Shown: positions 36,266-45,465, counted from the stretch's first letter. The stretch: 64,000 bases of DNA from Rhodococcus sp. 14-2470-1b (GCF_002259415.1 NZ_NPFY01000011.1:186001-250000), one strand, 5' to 3'. Translations and numbers: made by a program. The notes: generated by a model not told the origin, from the letters alone.

Positions 36266-37414
36266 CACGTGCGAGCCGCGCATCGACGACGCGAGAACGC
36301 TCTGCACACCGCGAGCGGTCTGCACCCACGAGAATTCGAGCGCACGGACCCTGGCCTTCTCCCCCAGATCGGCACGCATGTCGTCGTCGAGCAGTAGCTC
36401 GGCGAGAGCGTCCGTCAGCGCGGTGACATCACGATCGGCGCCGTCCGAGCCGACGAGCACACCGGTGACACCGTCGATGATGGAGTCGGTGAGGCCCTTG
36501 GAGCTGCGGTACCCCACAGTCGGCACTCCGTGTTGGGCCGCCTCGACCACAGCGAGACCCCAACCTTCCTTCCGTGACGGCATCACGTGTACCCACGACT
36601 GTCCGAGAAGTTGGTGTTTACGAACCTCGTCGACGTGGCCGTGGAACGTCACCGCGCTCGCGATGCCGAGCTGCTCGACCCGCTCACGCAGGTTCTCCTC
36701 CCACCAACCTCCCCCGATGATGTCCAAGTGCAGTCCGGGGACTCGGAACCGAAGAGCGGCCACCGCAGCCAGTGCGTCCTCGATCTGCTTGTGCGGAACG
36801 AGCCGCGACAGCACCGACAGCGACGGGTACGGAGTTCTGGTGTCCACCGGCGTTCCTGCAGGAATCTCGTCCGCGCCGTTGCGCACGACGGCAACTCGCT
36901 CGCGATCGACACCGAGGGCAACAAGCTCGTCGGCCGACGGCAAAGACACCGTCAGGTACTGGTTACGACGGTGGATCCGCGGAGAGACCGTGCTTTCCAG
37001 CCACCACCCGAGCTTGGCCATCAGGGGTCCGGCGACGGGCCACTGCTCACGGTGACAATGGTGCACCAGCAACGTCACCGGTGCTCCGGACACGATCCGC
37101 GAGAAGAAGGGAATGCCGTTCTGGGTGTCGACGACGGCGTCGGGGGCTATTCCGCGAAGCGAACCGAACCCGAGACGCCCCGCGACGATCGACGCCAGCG
37201 CCCGCGGATACACACTCAACCGTCCACCGGCACGACTGATACGAATTCCGTCGACGATCTCCTCGGCGGGCGCGCCCGGATACGACGCCGTCCGCAGCGT
37301 CACCTTCACTCCCTGCGCAGCCAGCCCGGCCCCGACCTGCTCGAGATACCGCTCGCTGCCGCCGCCCTGGGGATGCCCGGTGTCGCGCCAGCACAGCAGC
37401 AGCACCTCGCGCAC
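36203..37414 (-). CDS. GT4-family glycosyltransferase (Rv0225-like)
   Basis: About 403 residues from GTG 37414, preceded by GGGGG; ATG at 37450 is an alternative. GT-B fold: N-terminal REVLLLCWRDTGHPQGGGSE (the glycine-rich acceptor loop), a middle VSLPSADELVALGVDRERV strand, nucleotide-sugar domain with LSRLVPHKQIEDALAA, and the EX7E motif PSRKEGWGLAVVEAA. It transfers a sugar from an NDP donor, presumably to an envelope glycolipid. Its tail overlaps the convergent membrane gene by 63 bp, which may allow antisense control. Confidence 0.9.
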   Translation of the reverse strand: MREVLLLCWRDTGHPQGGGSERYLEQVGAGLAAQGVKVTLRTASYPGAPAEEIVDGIRISRAGGRLSVYPRALASIVAGRLGFGSLRGIAPDAVVDTQNGIPFFSRIVSGAPVTLLVHHCHREQWPVAGPLMAKLGWWLESTVSPRIHRRNQYLTVSLPSADELVALGVDRERVAVVRNGADEIPAGTPVDTRTPYPSLSVLSRLVPHKQIEDALAAVAALRFRVPGLHLDIIGGGWWEENLRERVEQLGIASAVTFHGHVDEVRKHQLLGQSWVHVMPSRKEGWGLAVVEAAQHGVPTVGYRSSKGLTDSIIDGVTGVLVGSDGADRDVTALTDALAELLLDDDMRADLGEKARVRALEFSWVQTARGVQSVLASSMRGSHVSGLVSAGLPGADRPAEAAHQ

Positions 37415-37540
37415 GCCCGTACCCCCTTCGCGGCCGACACCATCACCCAAACGTCCGAACAGCTGAAACTTCTGGACACCCTAGCCGTTCGTGTGGCCCA
37501 GCGGTCGCTCGACATGGACGCTCGCCTAGTGTTCTTGCTC

Positions 37541-38311
37541 GTGCGTAGGGACCGGGTCACTCGACTGTTCGCGAAACGCGCCACCCTCAGCAGGTCGGTC
37601 GGGCTGCTCCGGGACTTCGGGCACGAGCAGACCGCGCCCGACATCTTCTACGGCGCACTCGCCCGTGACTCCGTCGAATTGATCGGCGACCTCTACCGGG
37701 GCATGACGGGCGATTCGCTCGACAATCGCGTCGTGCTCGACGTCGGCGGGGGCCCCGGCTACTTCGCGGAGGGCTTCGAACGCAGCGGAGCTCGGTACTT
37801 CCCCGTCGAACCCGACGCGTCCGAACTGCACGCTGCAGGCCTGACCGTCCACGGCAGCGTCCGTGGCTCGGGAATGGCACTGCCGTTTCTCACCGACAGC
37901 GTCGACATCTGCTTTTCCTCGAACGTCGCCGAGCACGTCCGCGAGCCCTGGATCATGGCAGAGGAAATGCTCCGCGTCACCCGTCCCGGCGGATTGACGG
38001 TCCTGTCCTACACACTGTGGCTCAGCCCGTTCGGCGGGCACGAAACACGGCCGTGGCACTACATCGGCGGCGAATACGCGGCCCGGCGATACCTGCGCAC
38101 ACACGGCCACGAGCCGAAGAACAGATTCGGCGAATCACTGTTCGACATCGGAGCAGGCGACGGATTACGTTGGGCTCGAAACACTTCCAGCGGAACCCTC
38201 CTCGCGGCGTTCCCCCGGTACCACCCCCGATGGGCGTGGTGGATCATGCGGGTTCCCGGCCTCCGCGAACTCCTCGCCAGCAACCTCGTCCTCGTCTTCC
38301 GCGCCGACTGA
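37541..38311 (+). CDS. Class I SAM-dependent methyltransferase (Rv0224c-like)
   Basis: About 256 residues from GTG 37541; GTG 37529 and ATG 37514 are in frame too, but the shorter start matches the length (254) and start (FARRATL-like) I recall for Rv0224c. Motif I is VLDVGGGPGYFAEGF, followed by FPVEPDASELHAAG, GSGMALPFLTDSVDICFSSN and the post-motif LRVTRPGGLTVLSYT. The AEHVREPW segment and a C-terminal HPRWAWWIMRVPGLRELL are family-specific. Substrate unknown; neighbours suggest a lipid or glycolipid. A repeat array begins 18 bp after the stop. Confidence 0.88.
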   Translation: MRRDRVTRLFAKRATLSRSVGLLRDFGHEQTAPDIFYGALARDSVELIGDLYRGMTGDSLDNRVVLDVGGGPGYFAEGFERSGARYFPVEPDASELHAAGLTVHGSVRGSGMALPFLTDSVDICFSSNVAEHVREPWIMAEEMLRVTRPGGLTVLSYTLWLSPFGGHETRPWHYIGGEYAARRYLRTHGHEPKNRFGESLFDIGAGDGLRWARNTSSGTLLAAFPRYHPRWAWWIMRVPGLRELLASNLVLVFRAD

Positions 38312-38329
38312 CGCGAGCACCGCCCACCC

Positions 38330-38467
38330 GGCTCATTCCGCAGGCTCCACTCGCACCGCCCACCCGGCTCATTCCGCAGGCTCCACTCGCGCCGCCCACC
38401 CGGCTCATTCCGCAGGCTCCACTCGCGCCGCCCACCCGGCTCATTCCGCAGGCTCCACTCGCGCCGG
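38330..38467 (+). repeat. Dispersed repeat array of four 36-bp units in the ROK-gene leader
   Basis: Four copies start at 38330, 38366, 38402 and 38438 with perfect 36-bp spacing; each has the core CATTCCGCAGGCTCCACTC followed by GC(A/G)CCGCCCACCC. Same family as the coding copies in livG and aftD and in the same orientation as both flanking genes, but here non-coding. The array fills nearly the whole 168-bp gap and ends 12 bp before the ROK ATG. Confidence 0.95.
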
Positions 38468-38479
38468 TACGTTGGAACG

Positions 38480-39364
38480 ATGACAGCGCTGGCACTGGAT
38501 ATCGGGGGAACCAAGATCACCGCGGCCATCGTCGGCGACGACGGAAGGCCGGGGGAACCGCTGACCGTGCCGACCCCACAGTCGGACGTGTGGCGAGCCT
38601 GCGAGGAGCTGCTGGACGCGGTGTCCGTCGGCTCGGACGTCGACGCAATCGGGATAGCGTGCTCCGGTCCGGTCGACACCGTCGCGGGCACGGTCGCGCC
38701 GATCAACATCCCGGAATGGAAGGACGGCTTCGCCCTGACCGACGCCGTACGGACGCGGTTCGACGGCGCATCGGTCACGCTGGCGATGGACGGTGGGTGT
38801 GCTGCGCTCGGCGAACACCGCTTCGGGGCTGCCGTCGGCGTCGACGACGTACTGAGCCTCGTCGTGTCGACCGGAATCGGCGGCGGACTGGTGCTGGGAG
38901 GTCGCATCGTGCACGGGCGTAGCGGAAACGCAGGTCACATCGGACACATCGTCGTACCCGGATCGGCGACGCCCTGTACGTGCGGCGGCCTCGGCTGCGT
39001 GGAGACGGTGTCCAGCGGGCCGTCGGCGGTCCGGTGGGCCCAGGAACAAGGTTGGACCGGCAGCACAGGCGCTGACCTCGCACAGTCCGCGAGCGACGGG
39101 GACATCGTCGCCATCACCACTCTTCAGCGTGCAGGTGTGGCACTGGGTCAGGCGATCGCGTCGACGGCAGCTCTGGTCGACGTGAACCTCGTTGTGATCG
39201 GTGGGGGTTTCGCTCAGGCAGGCCCGCCGCTCTGGGATCCCATCCAGGAGTCCGCGGCCCTGCACGCCAAGCTCGAGTTCCTCGACGGCCTCGAAATCGT
39301 GCCGGCGAAGCTCGGAGCCGTCGGGACCCTGACGGGCGCAGCGGTGTTGGCGTCCGGTGGCTGA
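38480..39364 (+). CDS. ROK-family sugar kinase (glucokinase-like)
   Basis: 294 residues, ATG behind GGAACG. N-terminal phosphate-binding motif ALALDIGGTKITAAIVGDDG (residues 3-22), substrate region NIPEWKDGF, and the ROK zinc motif PCTCGGLGCVETVSSG. The Asp of VTLAMDGGCAALGEH-type motif and GTGIGGGLVL (here STGIGGGLVLGG) bind ATP. Phosphorylates a hexose such as glucose or N-acetylmannosamine; there is no HTH, so it is an enzyme and not a repressor. A strong terminator follows. The 5' region consists almost only of repeat DNA, so the promoter may lie in the repeats or in the upstream gene. Confidence 0.92.
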   Translation: MTALALDIGGTKITAAIVGDDGRPGEPLTVPTPQSDVWRACEELLDAVSVGSDVDAIGIACSGPVDTVAGTVAPINIPEWKDGFALTDAVRTRFDGASVTLAMDGGCAALGEHRFGAAVGVDDVLSLVVSTGIGGGLVLGGRIVHGRSGNAGHIGHIVVPGSATPCTCGGLGCVETVSSGPSAVRWAQEQGWTGSTGADLAQSASDGDIVAITTLQRAGVALGQAIASTAALVDVNLVVIGGGFAQAGPPLWDPIQESAALHAKLEFLDGLEIVPAKLGAVGTLTGAAVLASGG

Positions 39365-39405
39365 ATCGGCTCAGCGGCTGGGAACCTGACACCCTATTTA
39401 CGAGG

Positions 39406-39441
39406 CTGGCACCCCTGTTCGCATCGGAACAGGGGTGCCAG
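39406..39441. terminator. Bidirectional terminator between ROK and pckG
   Basis: A 15-bp perfect stem CTGGCACCCCTGTTC / GAACAGGGGTGCCAG with loop GCATCG lies between convergent genes. A CTACAAAAAGGG tract follows, which on the minus strand reads as a T run, and TATTTA precedes. Confidence 0.9.
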
Positions 39442-39470
39442 GTCTACAAAAAGGGTGCTAGCTACGACAC

Positions 39471-41303
39471 TCAGGCACCCAAGCGCTGCTTGAGCGCGTC
39501 GAACTCGTCCTTGATGCCGGTGGGGAGCTTCTCGCCGACGAAGTCGAACCACTCCTCGATCAACGGGATCTCGGCCTTCCACTCGTCGACATTCACCGCG
39601 AGCGCCTCAGCGACGTCCTGGGTGGTGGTGTCGAGCCCGGAGATGTCCAGAGCGTCGGCTGTGGGGACGACACCGATGGGCGTTTCGACACCTGCAGCCT
39701 TGTGCTCGATGCGCTCCACGATCCACTTCAGGACGCGGGAGTTCTCACCGAATCCTGGCCACAGGAAGCGCTTGTCGTCGCCACGACGGAACCAGTTGAC
39801 GTAGAACACCTTCGGCAGCTTGGAGTCGTCGGCGTTCTTGCCGAGGTCGATCCAGTGCTGGAAGTAATCGCCCACGTTGTAGCCGAGGAACGGAAGCATG
39901 GCCATCGGGTCGCGGCGGATGGTGCCGACCGTGCCTTCGGCGGCGGCCGTCTGCTCGGAGCCGACGGTGGCGCCCATGAAGACACCGTGCTGCCAGTCAC
40001 GAGCCTCCGTGACCAGCGGAACCGTCGTCTTGCGGCGTCCGCCGAAGAGGATCGCGGAGATCGGGACACCCTTCGGGTCGTCCCACTCGTCGGCCATCGA
40101 CGGGCACTGAGCCATGGGCACGCAGTAACGCGAGTTCGGATGCGCGGCGAGCGAATCCGAATCAGGCGTCCAGTCGTTGCCCTTCCAGTCGATCAGATGA
40201 TCCGGCCGGTTCTCCAGGCCTTCCCACCACACGTCACCGTCGTCGGTGAGGCCGACGTTGGTGAAGACGGAGTTGCCCTGGTCGATGGTCTTCATCGCGT
40301 TGGGGTTGGAATCCCAGTTGGTTCCCGGTGCAACACCGAAGAAGCCGAACTCCGGGTTGACGGCGTACAGGCGGCCGTCCTCACCGAAGCGCATCCACGC
40401 GATGTCGTCGCCGATGGTCTCGGCACGCCACCCCGGAATGGTGGGCTGAATCATCGCGAGGTTGGTCTTGCCGCAGGCCGACGGGAATGCCGCGGCGATG
40501 TAGTAAGCCTTGTCCTCCGGCGAGATGAGCTTGAGGATCAGCATGTGCTCGGCGAGCCAGCCCTCGTCGTGCGCCATCGCCGATGCGATGCGCAGCGAGT
40601 AGCACTTCTTGCCGAGGAGGGCGTTGCCGCCGTATCCCGAACCGAAGCTCCAGATCTCACGATCCTCGGGGAAGTGAGTGATGTACTTGGTGTCGTTGCA
40701 CGGCCACGGCACGTCGGCCTCGCCGTCGGCGAGCGGAGCGCCGAGCGAATGCAGAGCCTTGACGAAGAAGCCGTCGGTGCCGAGCTTCTCCAGTACAGCG
40801 GCGCCCATGCGGGTCATGACACGCATGGAGACAACGACGTACTCCGAGTCGGTGATCTCGACGCCCAGCTTGGGGTCGTCGGCGCCGAGCGGTCCCATGC
40901 AGAACGGAACGACGTACATGGTGCGGCCGCGCATGGAGCCGCGGTACAGGTCGGTCATCAGAGAACGCATCTCCGACGGGTCCATCCAGTTGTTCGTCGG
41001 ACCTGCGTCGATCTCACGCTCGGAACAGATGTAGGTGCGTGACTCGACGCGAGCGACGTCCGACGGGTCCGAGTTGCCGAGGAACGAGTTGGGCTTCTTC
41101 TCGTCGTTGAGACGCGTGAAGGTGCCGGCGTTCACCAGCTGGGTGGTCAGACGCTCCCACTCCTCGTCGGATCCGTCAGCGAAGACCACGCGATCCGGCT
41201 CGGTGAGTTCCGCCACCTGCTGCACCCACGCAAGGAGTTCCTTGTGCTGGGTGGGAGGCGCGGCGTCAGTGCCGTTCAAACCGGGAATGGTCGCTGAGGT
41301 CAT
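39471..41303 (-). CDS. pckG: Phosphoenolpyruvate carboxykinase (GTP)
   Basis: 610 residues, ATG behind AGGAGAG. The GTP-type PEPCK is unmistakable: [20 protein letters not shown] (P-loop with the reactive Cys), [32 protein letters not shown], and the C-terminal nucleotide contact [20 protein letters not shown]. It converts oxaloacetate plus GTP to phosphoenolpyruvate, CO2 and GDP, the first step of gluconeogenesis from fatty acids or organic acids, which fits the fatty-acid genes here. A possible structured leader lies 72-127 bp upstream. Confidence 0.97.
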   Translation of the reverse strand: MTSATIPGLNGTDAAPPTQHKELLAWVQQVAELTEPDRVVFADGSDEEWERLTTQLVNAGTFTRLNDEKKPNSFLGNSDPSDVARVESRTYICSEREIDAGPTNNWMDPSEMRSLMTDLYRGSMRGRTMYVVPFCMGPLGADDPKLGVEITDSEYVVVSMRVMTRMGAAVLEKLGTDGFFVKALHSLGAPLADGEADVPWPCNDTKYITHFPEDREIWSFGSGYGGNALLGKKCYSLRIASAMAHDEGWLAEHMLILKLISPEDKAYYIAAAFPSACGKTNLAMIQPTIPGWRAETIGDDIAWMRFGEDGRLYAVNPEFGFFGVAPGTNWDSNPNAMKTIDQGNSVFTNVGLTDDGDVWWEGLENRPDHLIDWKGNDWTPDSDSLAAHPNSRYCVPMAQCPSMADEWDDPKGVPISAILFGGRRKTTVPLVTEARDWQHGVFMGATVGSEQTAAAEGTVGTIRRDPMAMLPFLGYNVGDYFQHWIDLGKNADDSKLPKVFYVNWFRRGDDKRFLWPGFGENSRVLKWIVERIEHKAAGVETPIGVVPTADALDISGLDTTTQDVAEALAVNVDEWKAEIPLIEEWFDFVGEKLPTGIKDEFDALKQRLGA

Positions 41304-41631
41304 CTAACTCTCCTGGGGTGAGCCGGAACCAGATTCTGATGTCTGCTCGCACACAGGTCAGTTCAGCGAGGCAGACGCAGATCCGATCTTCCCCTCTCGG
41401 TGGGGAACTGCCCGATCGCACGATCTGCGTATACCGCATCATAGCGGCAACGTCAAACCGAGGACACGGGCGCCGGGTGTCCTGGTTTCAGGTTAACGCC
41501 GTGAGTTGCCAATCAGGAATCAGGCTGTTGTCCGATTGGTCACAAGACCGATTCAGCTACTCCTACGTGCACTTCGAGGCCTTCCAGCAGCCCGTTCTCC
41601 TTGTCAGGACATCAGCAACAATCGGTCATCC
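41304..41631. other. Non-coding region upstream of pckG
   Basis: This 328-bp gap lies between the divergent pckG start and the 3' end of the DxDxDG-protein gene. It contains the nested hairpin at 41375-41430 and a lower-GC stretch (CGTATACCGCATCATAG, 41429-41445) suited to a promoter for pckG. Two short frames cross it but have poor coding character. Nothing else is recognised. Confidence 0.6.
41375..41430 (-). promoter_or_regulatory. Nested hairpin upstream of pckG
   Basis: Three stacked stems pair across 56 nt: ACGCAGATC with GATCTGCGT (9 bp), CGATC with GATCG (5 bp), TTCCCC with GGGGAA (6 bp), closing on TCTCGGT. Bulges of 6 and 3 nt occur on one side only. Position suggests a leader RNA structure or composite operator for pckG. 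No known riboswitch class recognised. Confidence 0.5.
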
Positions 41632-41973
41632 TTACTCGAAGGTCTCCCCCGATGCCGTCTGCTCCCACCTCGCCGTGCCGTCGTCGGCACGAGAAATCTC
41701 CCAGGATTGGTAACGGCCACCACTCTGGATGGAAGTGAACGTATCCATCACACCGTCCCCATCACGATCCCTGGCGACGGTCAGGCCCGCCTCGGTGTGG
41801 CTGACCCTGGTCTCCTCGTACCCGTCGTCGTCGAGGTCGAACAACTCGACCGAGCCGACGCCGGATGCCCCCGAGAGCGAATCGTCCGCAGGGTCGACAG
41901 CAGAGCCGTCGCCGCCGCCGTCGAACAGCTCGTTCCACTCCACGCCTGTATCTCCGATCTCCGCGGACACCAC
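41632..41973 (-). CDS. Small acidic protein with DxDxDG calcium-binding-like motifs (DUF6802-like)
   Basis: About 113 residues from GTG 41973, starting 2 bp after the stop of the upstream gene, so translation is coupled; the open frame further upstream is antisense/shadow. The N-terminal 40 residues are acidic (VSAEIGDTGVEWNELFDGGG). Then come ELFDLDDDGYEETRV and ARDRDGDGVMDTFTSI, two DxDxDG motifs of the type that bind Ca2+ in dockerin or thrombospondin-3-like proteins, and a C-terminal W-E-I-S/A-R-W pattern. No signal peptide. Resembles actinobacterial DUF6802 proteins as recalled; function unknown. Confidence 0.7.
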   Translation of the reverse strand: MVSAEIGDTGVEWNELFDGGGDGSAVDPADDSLSGASGVGSVELFDLDDDGYEETRVSHTEAGLTVARDRDGDGVMDTFTSIQSGGRYQSWEISRADDGTARWEQTASGETFE

Positions 41974-41975
41974 CT

Positions 41976-43475
41976 CTACTGGTTCAGACGCATCGGCGGC
42001 GTCTCCGGTTCCGCGCGGCCGCCGGCGGTGAACCTCTCCACGCCGCGGTCGAGTGCCGCGAGGTCTCGGTCGCATGCAGCGAGGACGGACGCGCGGTTCT
42101 CCGACACAACCCGCAGCTCGGCTTCGACCCTCTCGAGTTCGGTGTCGGCCGCGCGCGCAGCTACGCGAGAGGTCTCGCGTGCAGCGGCCGAATACGCGGA
42201 CTCGGCGGTCAGGATTCGGGCCAGGACACGCTGCTCGAGCGTCGACCTCGCCGCGGCCGACGCGTCGGCGACCCATGTTCTCAGGTGAGCCCGGTCCGCG
42301 ACGAGCTTCCTCGACCCGACGAGCCACCACGCACAGAACGCACCCAACACCAGCGACAGCGGAATCACCGCGATCTCCAGCGCCGGGACGACAGACAGAG
42401 GCGACACTGCGAGGCGCGAAAGACCTACTCCCGCAGACGCACCGAGAACGATCATCATCTTGTCCTCGACCCCTCCGCGCCGAATCGACGGCTCGGGGTG
42501 CGCGAGTGGCGAACCGGTGACCGAAGAGAGTTCGACGGACAGTTCCAGATCGGTGTCGATCGCGCGAAGCCTGTCGGACAACCGCGCGTCGACCGCCGAC
42601 GCAACCGCGTCGAGCCGTGCTGTCATCTCCGGATGGAGGTGACGAAGCTCGGCGCGGCCGGCGATGTCGATCGATTCTCGTGCGGACGAGGCGAATTCGC
42701 GAACGGCCTCGGACACGTCGTGCACCGATTCCGCACGGGCGAGTTGTAGCCCGGTCCGCAGTGCAGCGGTCCGTTCGGCCCTGGTCCGATCGCGAATATC
42801 GGTCAACCGGGCTCGTTCGGCGCGCAGCGCTGCGGTGTTCGACGCGCTCGTGACCGCTCTGGCCTTGCGGACGATCTCCTGCCGCGCCCCGGCTGCGGCA
42901 TGCCGAACGGCCGCGTCGTACTTGCGTCGTCGGAGCACCTCGGTGTGCTGCGTCGCGGCACTCTCCACGAAATCGAGGACGTCCCTGATTCCCGATTCCT
43001 CGACCATCGCCGTACGAGTCAGCGGATCCTGCACTGCCCGGGCCTTTTCGGCCAGAAGAGCGGAAGTGGGCAGCACAACGATGTCCACTGCCCGCGGAAC
43101 GAACTCGGCGATGGAATCGGTGACCGAACGAACCACGTCCCGCCAGCCGCGATGCGCGTCGACCTTGTTGACGAGAACGCCGGTTGCCGTCGATTCGAGC
43201 ACGGGCTCGAGAGCGGCGAGCGTTGTCCGACCGATGGGCGCCGACGCGTCGAGGACGAACAGCACCACCGCCGCCGACTCGATGTCCGGCGCCCGGTCGA
43301 CCCCGTCCACGGACCACAGGTCCAATTGCGCGTCGACGGTGGACACACCGGCCCCGCTCGATCCGTGCACGAACACTCCTACGGGATCCGCTGCGCGGCC
43401 CGACGCGATCTCGTCGACTCCTGCCGGGTACCACCGTTTGATCACGCCGTCCATGTCGCTCGGGAGGTCGATCAC
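41976..43475 (-). CDS. P-loop GTPase-like membrane protein with degenerate P-loop (Rv0210-like)
   Basis: 499 residues from GTG 43475, which overlaps the stop of the upstream gene (GTGA). N-terminal domain: VFVHGSSGAGVSTV at residues about 34-47 stands where Walker A belongs but lacks the Lys; the G4 motif NKVD is present at 103-106 and a Thr/Ser-rich SAL follows. A long helical middle (HTEVLRRRKYDAAVRHAAAG) leads to two hydrophobic helices near residues 320-370 (KMMIVLGASAGVGL, LEIAVIPLSLVLGAFCAWWL), then a coiled-coil tail. Layout is dynamin/IRG-like. In M. tuberculosis Rv0209-Rv0210 next to pckA are probable counterparts (recalled). Confidence 0.75.
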   Translation of the reverse strand: MIDLPSDMDGVIKRWYPAGVDEIASGRAADPVGVFVHGSSGAGVSTVDAQLDLWSVDGVDRAPDIESAAVVLFVLDASAPIGRTTLAALEPVLESTATGVLVNKVDAHRGWRDVVRSVTDSIAEFVPRAVDIVVLPTSALLAEKARAVQDPLTRTAMVEESGIRDVLDFVESAATQHTEVLRRRKYDAAVRHAAAGARQEIVRKARAVTSASNTAALRAERARLTDIRDRTRAERTAALRTGLQLARAESVHDVSEAVREFASSARESIDIAGRAELRHLHPEMTARLDAVASAVDARLSDRLRAIDTDLELSVELSSVTGSPLAHPEPSIRRGGVEDKMMIVLGASAGVGLSRLAVSPLSVVPALEIAVIPLSLVLGAFCAWWLVGSRKLVADRAHLRTWVADASAAARSTLEQRVLARILTAESAYSAAARETSRVAARAADTELERVEAELRVVSENRASVLAACDRDLAALDRGVERFTAGGRAEPETPPMRLNQ

Positions 43476-44521
43476 CGCGACAGCATCCTCAGGTACCCGC
43501 GGCCGACGGCTGTCGCTGCTCGCGCGGCCGCAGGTTCGAGAGCAGTGTCGCGGCGTTCGCGCCAGGAGCGGACGGTGGCGAGGGTCGGGTTGGGGTGTTC
43601 GCTTTCCCCGAGGGTGTGCAGAGCCGCCCGCATGCCTGCGAACACGGCTTCGTCGGACGCCAGATACCTCTCGATCTCCATCGCCTCCTGGTGCCGGGCT
43701 GCGAGTTGGTTCAGCCGAACCAACAACCGGCCCTGTCGTGCCGCGCGAACGTCCTCCACTGCTCGCCGGACGGCTTTCACGACGGCGTCGAGTCCACTCT
43801 TCTCCGCCAGCAGCAACCGAACGGTGGCGTCGTCCATCCCGGGAGACTCCGTCAGAGCCCGCGCCGCGATGCCGACTCCCGCCACCTCGACACTGCGAAC
43901 GAGCTCGGCCCGTGATTGCTTCGACATGGGAATGCCGGCTCGAAGAAACCGCTCGGGAGTCAGCAGCATCTCCGGCGTCACCGCCGCAGCCGACTCTCGC
44001 AGCGGCTCGAACGTCGGCGGCCGGCTGCTCATGACACTGATCGCGATCGTTCCCATCAGCGGGTGAACAGTGCACCCCAGCTTGGACGACACACCGTCGA
44101 CGACGTCCTGAAGGCGGTCCACGGCGTCTGCCTTCGCAAGAACGGGGACCACGACGCCGCGTGCGCCGCGTGCCGCGTCGATGTCGACGGCCTGGGCGTC
44201 TCCCGCCACCACGTACACGACGACATCGCCGTCGAGCTCGGGATCCGGCACCCGTGGGACATCGATCGACGCCGTCTCCTCGATCGCGGCGTCCGTCGTG
44301 CGTAGCTCGTGATGGGCCGAAAGTACCGACCGAACCGTCGTCTTCCCGACGCCTGCGCGTCCGGTCACCTGGATGCGGATCTCCCGAAAGCACGCGTCGG
44401 CCTCGGCGTCGACCTCCCGCCTCAGCACGGTTCCGCTCGGAGCGAGCGCTCGCACCCGGCCCTCCGAGATATCGCGATCCCCACCCGCCTCACGATTCCC
44501 ACCCGCACTGTCCCCACCCAT
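43472..44521 (-). CDS. P-loop GTPase-like protein with intact Walker A (Rv0209-like)
   Basis: 349 residues from ATG 44521, preceded by AAGGGGGATC. Walker A is GRAGVGKTT at residues 54-62; VVVYVVAGDAQAVD stands for the G3 region, and AKADAVD at 129-135 for the G4 (N/T)KxD. The C-terminal half is helical without membrane segments (RRAVEDVRAARQGRLLVRLN). It is translationally coupled to the degenerate-P-loop partner, suggesting that the two form a complex where this one hydrolyses nucleotide and the partner anchors at the membrane. Function not established. Divergent from trmB with 182 bp between starts. Confidence 0.75.
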   Translation of the reverse strand: MGGDSAGGNREAGGDRDISEGRVRALAPSGTVLRREVDAEADACFREIRIQVTGRAGVGKTTVRSVLSAHHELRTTDAAIEETASIDVPRVPDPELDGDVVVYVVAGDAQAVDIDAARGARGVVVPVLAKADAVDRLQDVVDGVSSKLGCTVHPLMGTIAISVMSSRPPTFEPLRESAAAVTPEMLLTPERFLRAGIPMSKQSRAELVRSVEVAGVGIAARALTESPGMDDATVRLLLAEKSGLDAVVKAVRRAVEDVRAARQGRLLVRLNQLAARHQEAMEIERYLASDEAVFAGMRAALHTLGESEHPNPTLATVRSWRERRDTALEPAAARAATAVGRGYLRMLSR

Positions 44522-44703
44522 GTGATCCCCCTTCACATCGTCACGCGTACGCGGTCCCCACCCCGTCGCGCGGGGCAATTCTGGCACACATTCGGCGACA
44601 CGGGCGTGAGGTCGCGGGCTCTGGCCTGCGCCTTCACGCCAAGTCTCAACTTCAACTCGAGACCCACCTGTCACACAGTCCGTCGATGCGCGACAATGGT
44701 GCG

Positions 44704-45465
44704 GTGAACGACGCACGGAGCACAGCCAAACAACTCGATTCGGAGACCCCGGACACGCCGGACGTGGCCGGTGGAGACTCGAATCGAGGCTCTCGGCTGT
44801 ACCCGCGTGTCACCAGTTTCCGGTCCAGGCGCGGTGCGTTGACCGATGCTCAGCAAGCCACGTGGGATTCGCTGTGGCCGCGCATCGGCCGTGACGTCGC
44901 CGACGAGAAGATCGACGTCGACGCTTGGTTCGGTCGCTCCGCCCCGGCGATCCTCGAGATCGGATCGGGAACCGGAACTGCCACGACGTCCATGGCCAAG
45001 GCCGAGCCGCACGTCAACCTGATGGCGGTCGAGGTCTACCGGCCCGGGTTGGCTCAGACCCTTCAGCAGATCGAGCGCGACGACATCGAGAACATCAGGC
45101 TGCTCCGCGGCGATGCGATGGACGTTCTGGAGAACATGTTGACGCCCGAGTCGCTGACCGGCGTCCGCGTGTTCTTTCCCGACCCCTGGCCGAAGGCGCG
45201 TCACCACAAGCGTCGCCTGTTGCAGGCCCCCACGTTCGCGATGATCGTCGACCGTCTGAAACCGGGCGGAGTACTGCACGTCGCGACCGATCACGCGGAC
45301 TATGCGGAATGGATTGCCGAAGCCGGGAACGCAGAGCCCGGTCTGACCGTTCTCGACTGGGAATCTCCGATGACACACGAGCGGCCCGTCACCAAGTTCG
45401 AGGGCAAAGCCCAACTGGTGGGTAGCTCGGTGACGGAGCTGATATGGGGGAAGAGTCCACGATGA
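44704..45465 (+). CDS. trmB: tRNA (guanine-N7-)-methyltransferase
   Basis: About 253 residues from GTG 44704; ATG at 44686 is an alternative with no better ribosome-binding site. SAM motif I is AILEIGSGTGTATTSMAK, then MAVEVYRPGLAQ, and the diagnostic TrmB block GVRVFFPDPWPKARHHKRRL. It methylates G46 in tRNA variable loops. The N-terminal basic YPRVTSFRSRRGALT is the family's tRNA-contact start. Stop overlaps the NYN gene start (ATGA). Order pckG-GTPase pair-trmB-NYN-mmpL3 matches the M. tuberculosis arrangement as I recall it. Confidence 0.95.
   Translation: MNDARSTAKQLDSETPDTPDVAGGDSNRGSRLYPRVTSFRSRRGALTDAQQATWDSLWPRIGRDVADEKIDVDAWFGRSAPAILEIGSGTGTATTSMAKAEPHVNLMAVEVYRPGLAQTLQQIERDDIENIRLLRGDAMDVLENMLTPESLTGVRVFFPDPWPKARHHKRRLLQAPTFAMIVDRLKPGGVLHVATDHADYAEWIAEAGNAEPGLTVLDWESPMTHERPVTKFEGKAQLVGSSVTELIWGKSPR

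Noticed and set aside
38330..38467. Possible CRISPR array
   Set aside because: The 36-bp units are directly contiguous with no unique spacers, and no cas genes are present.
38244..38495. Minus-strand frame encoding GASGACGMSRV repeats
   Set aside because: It is the antisense translation of the dispersed repeat array in an intergenic region.
39702..41042. 446-codon plus-strand frame
   Set aside because: Antisense to the conserved pckG gene; composition typical of a shadow frame.
41632..43434. 600-codon minus-strand frame as one protein
   Set aside because: Only the last 113 codons look coding; the upstream part is in the wrong frame of the GTPase-like gene and is Arg-rich.
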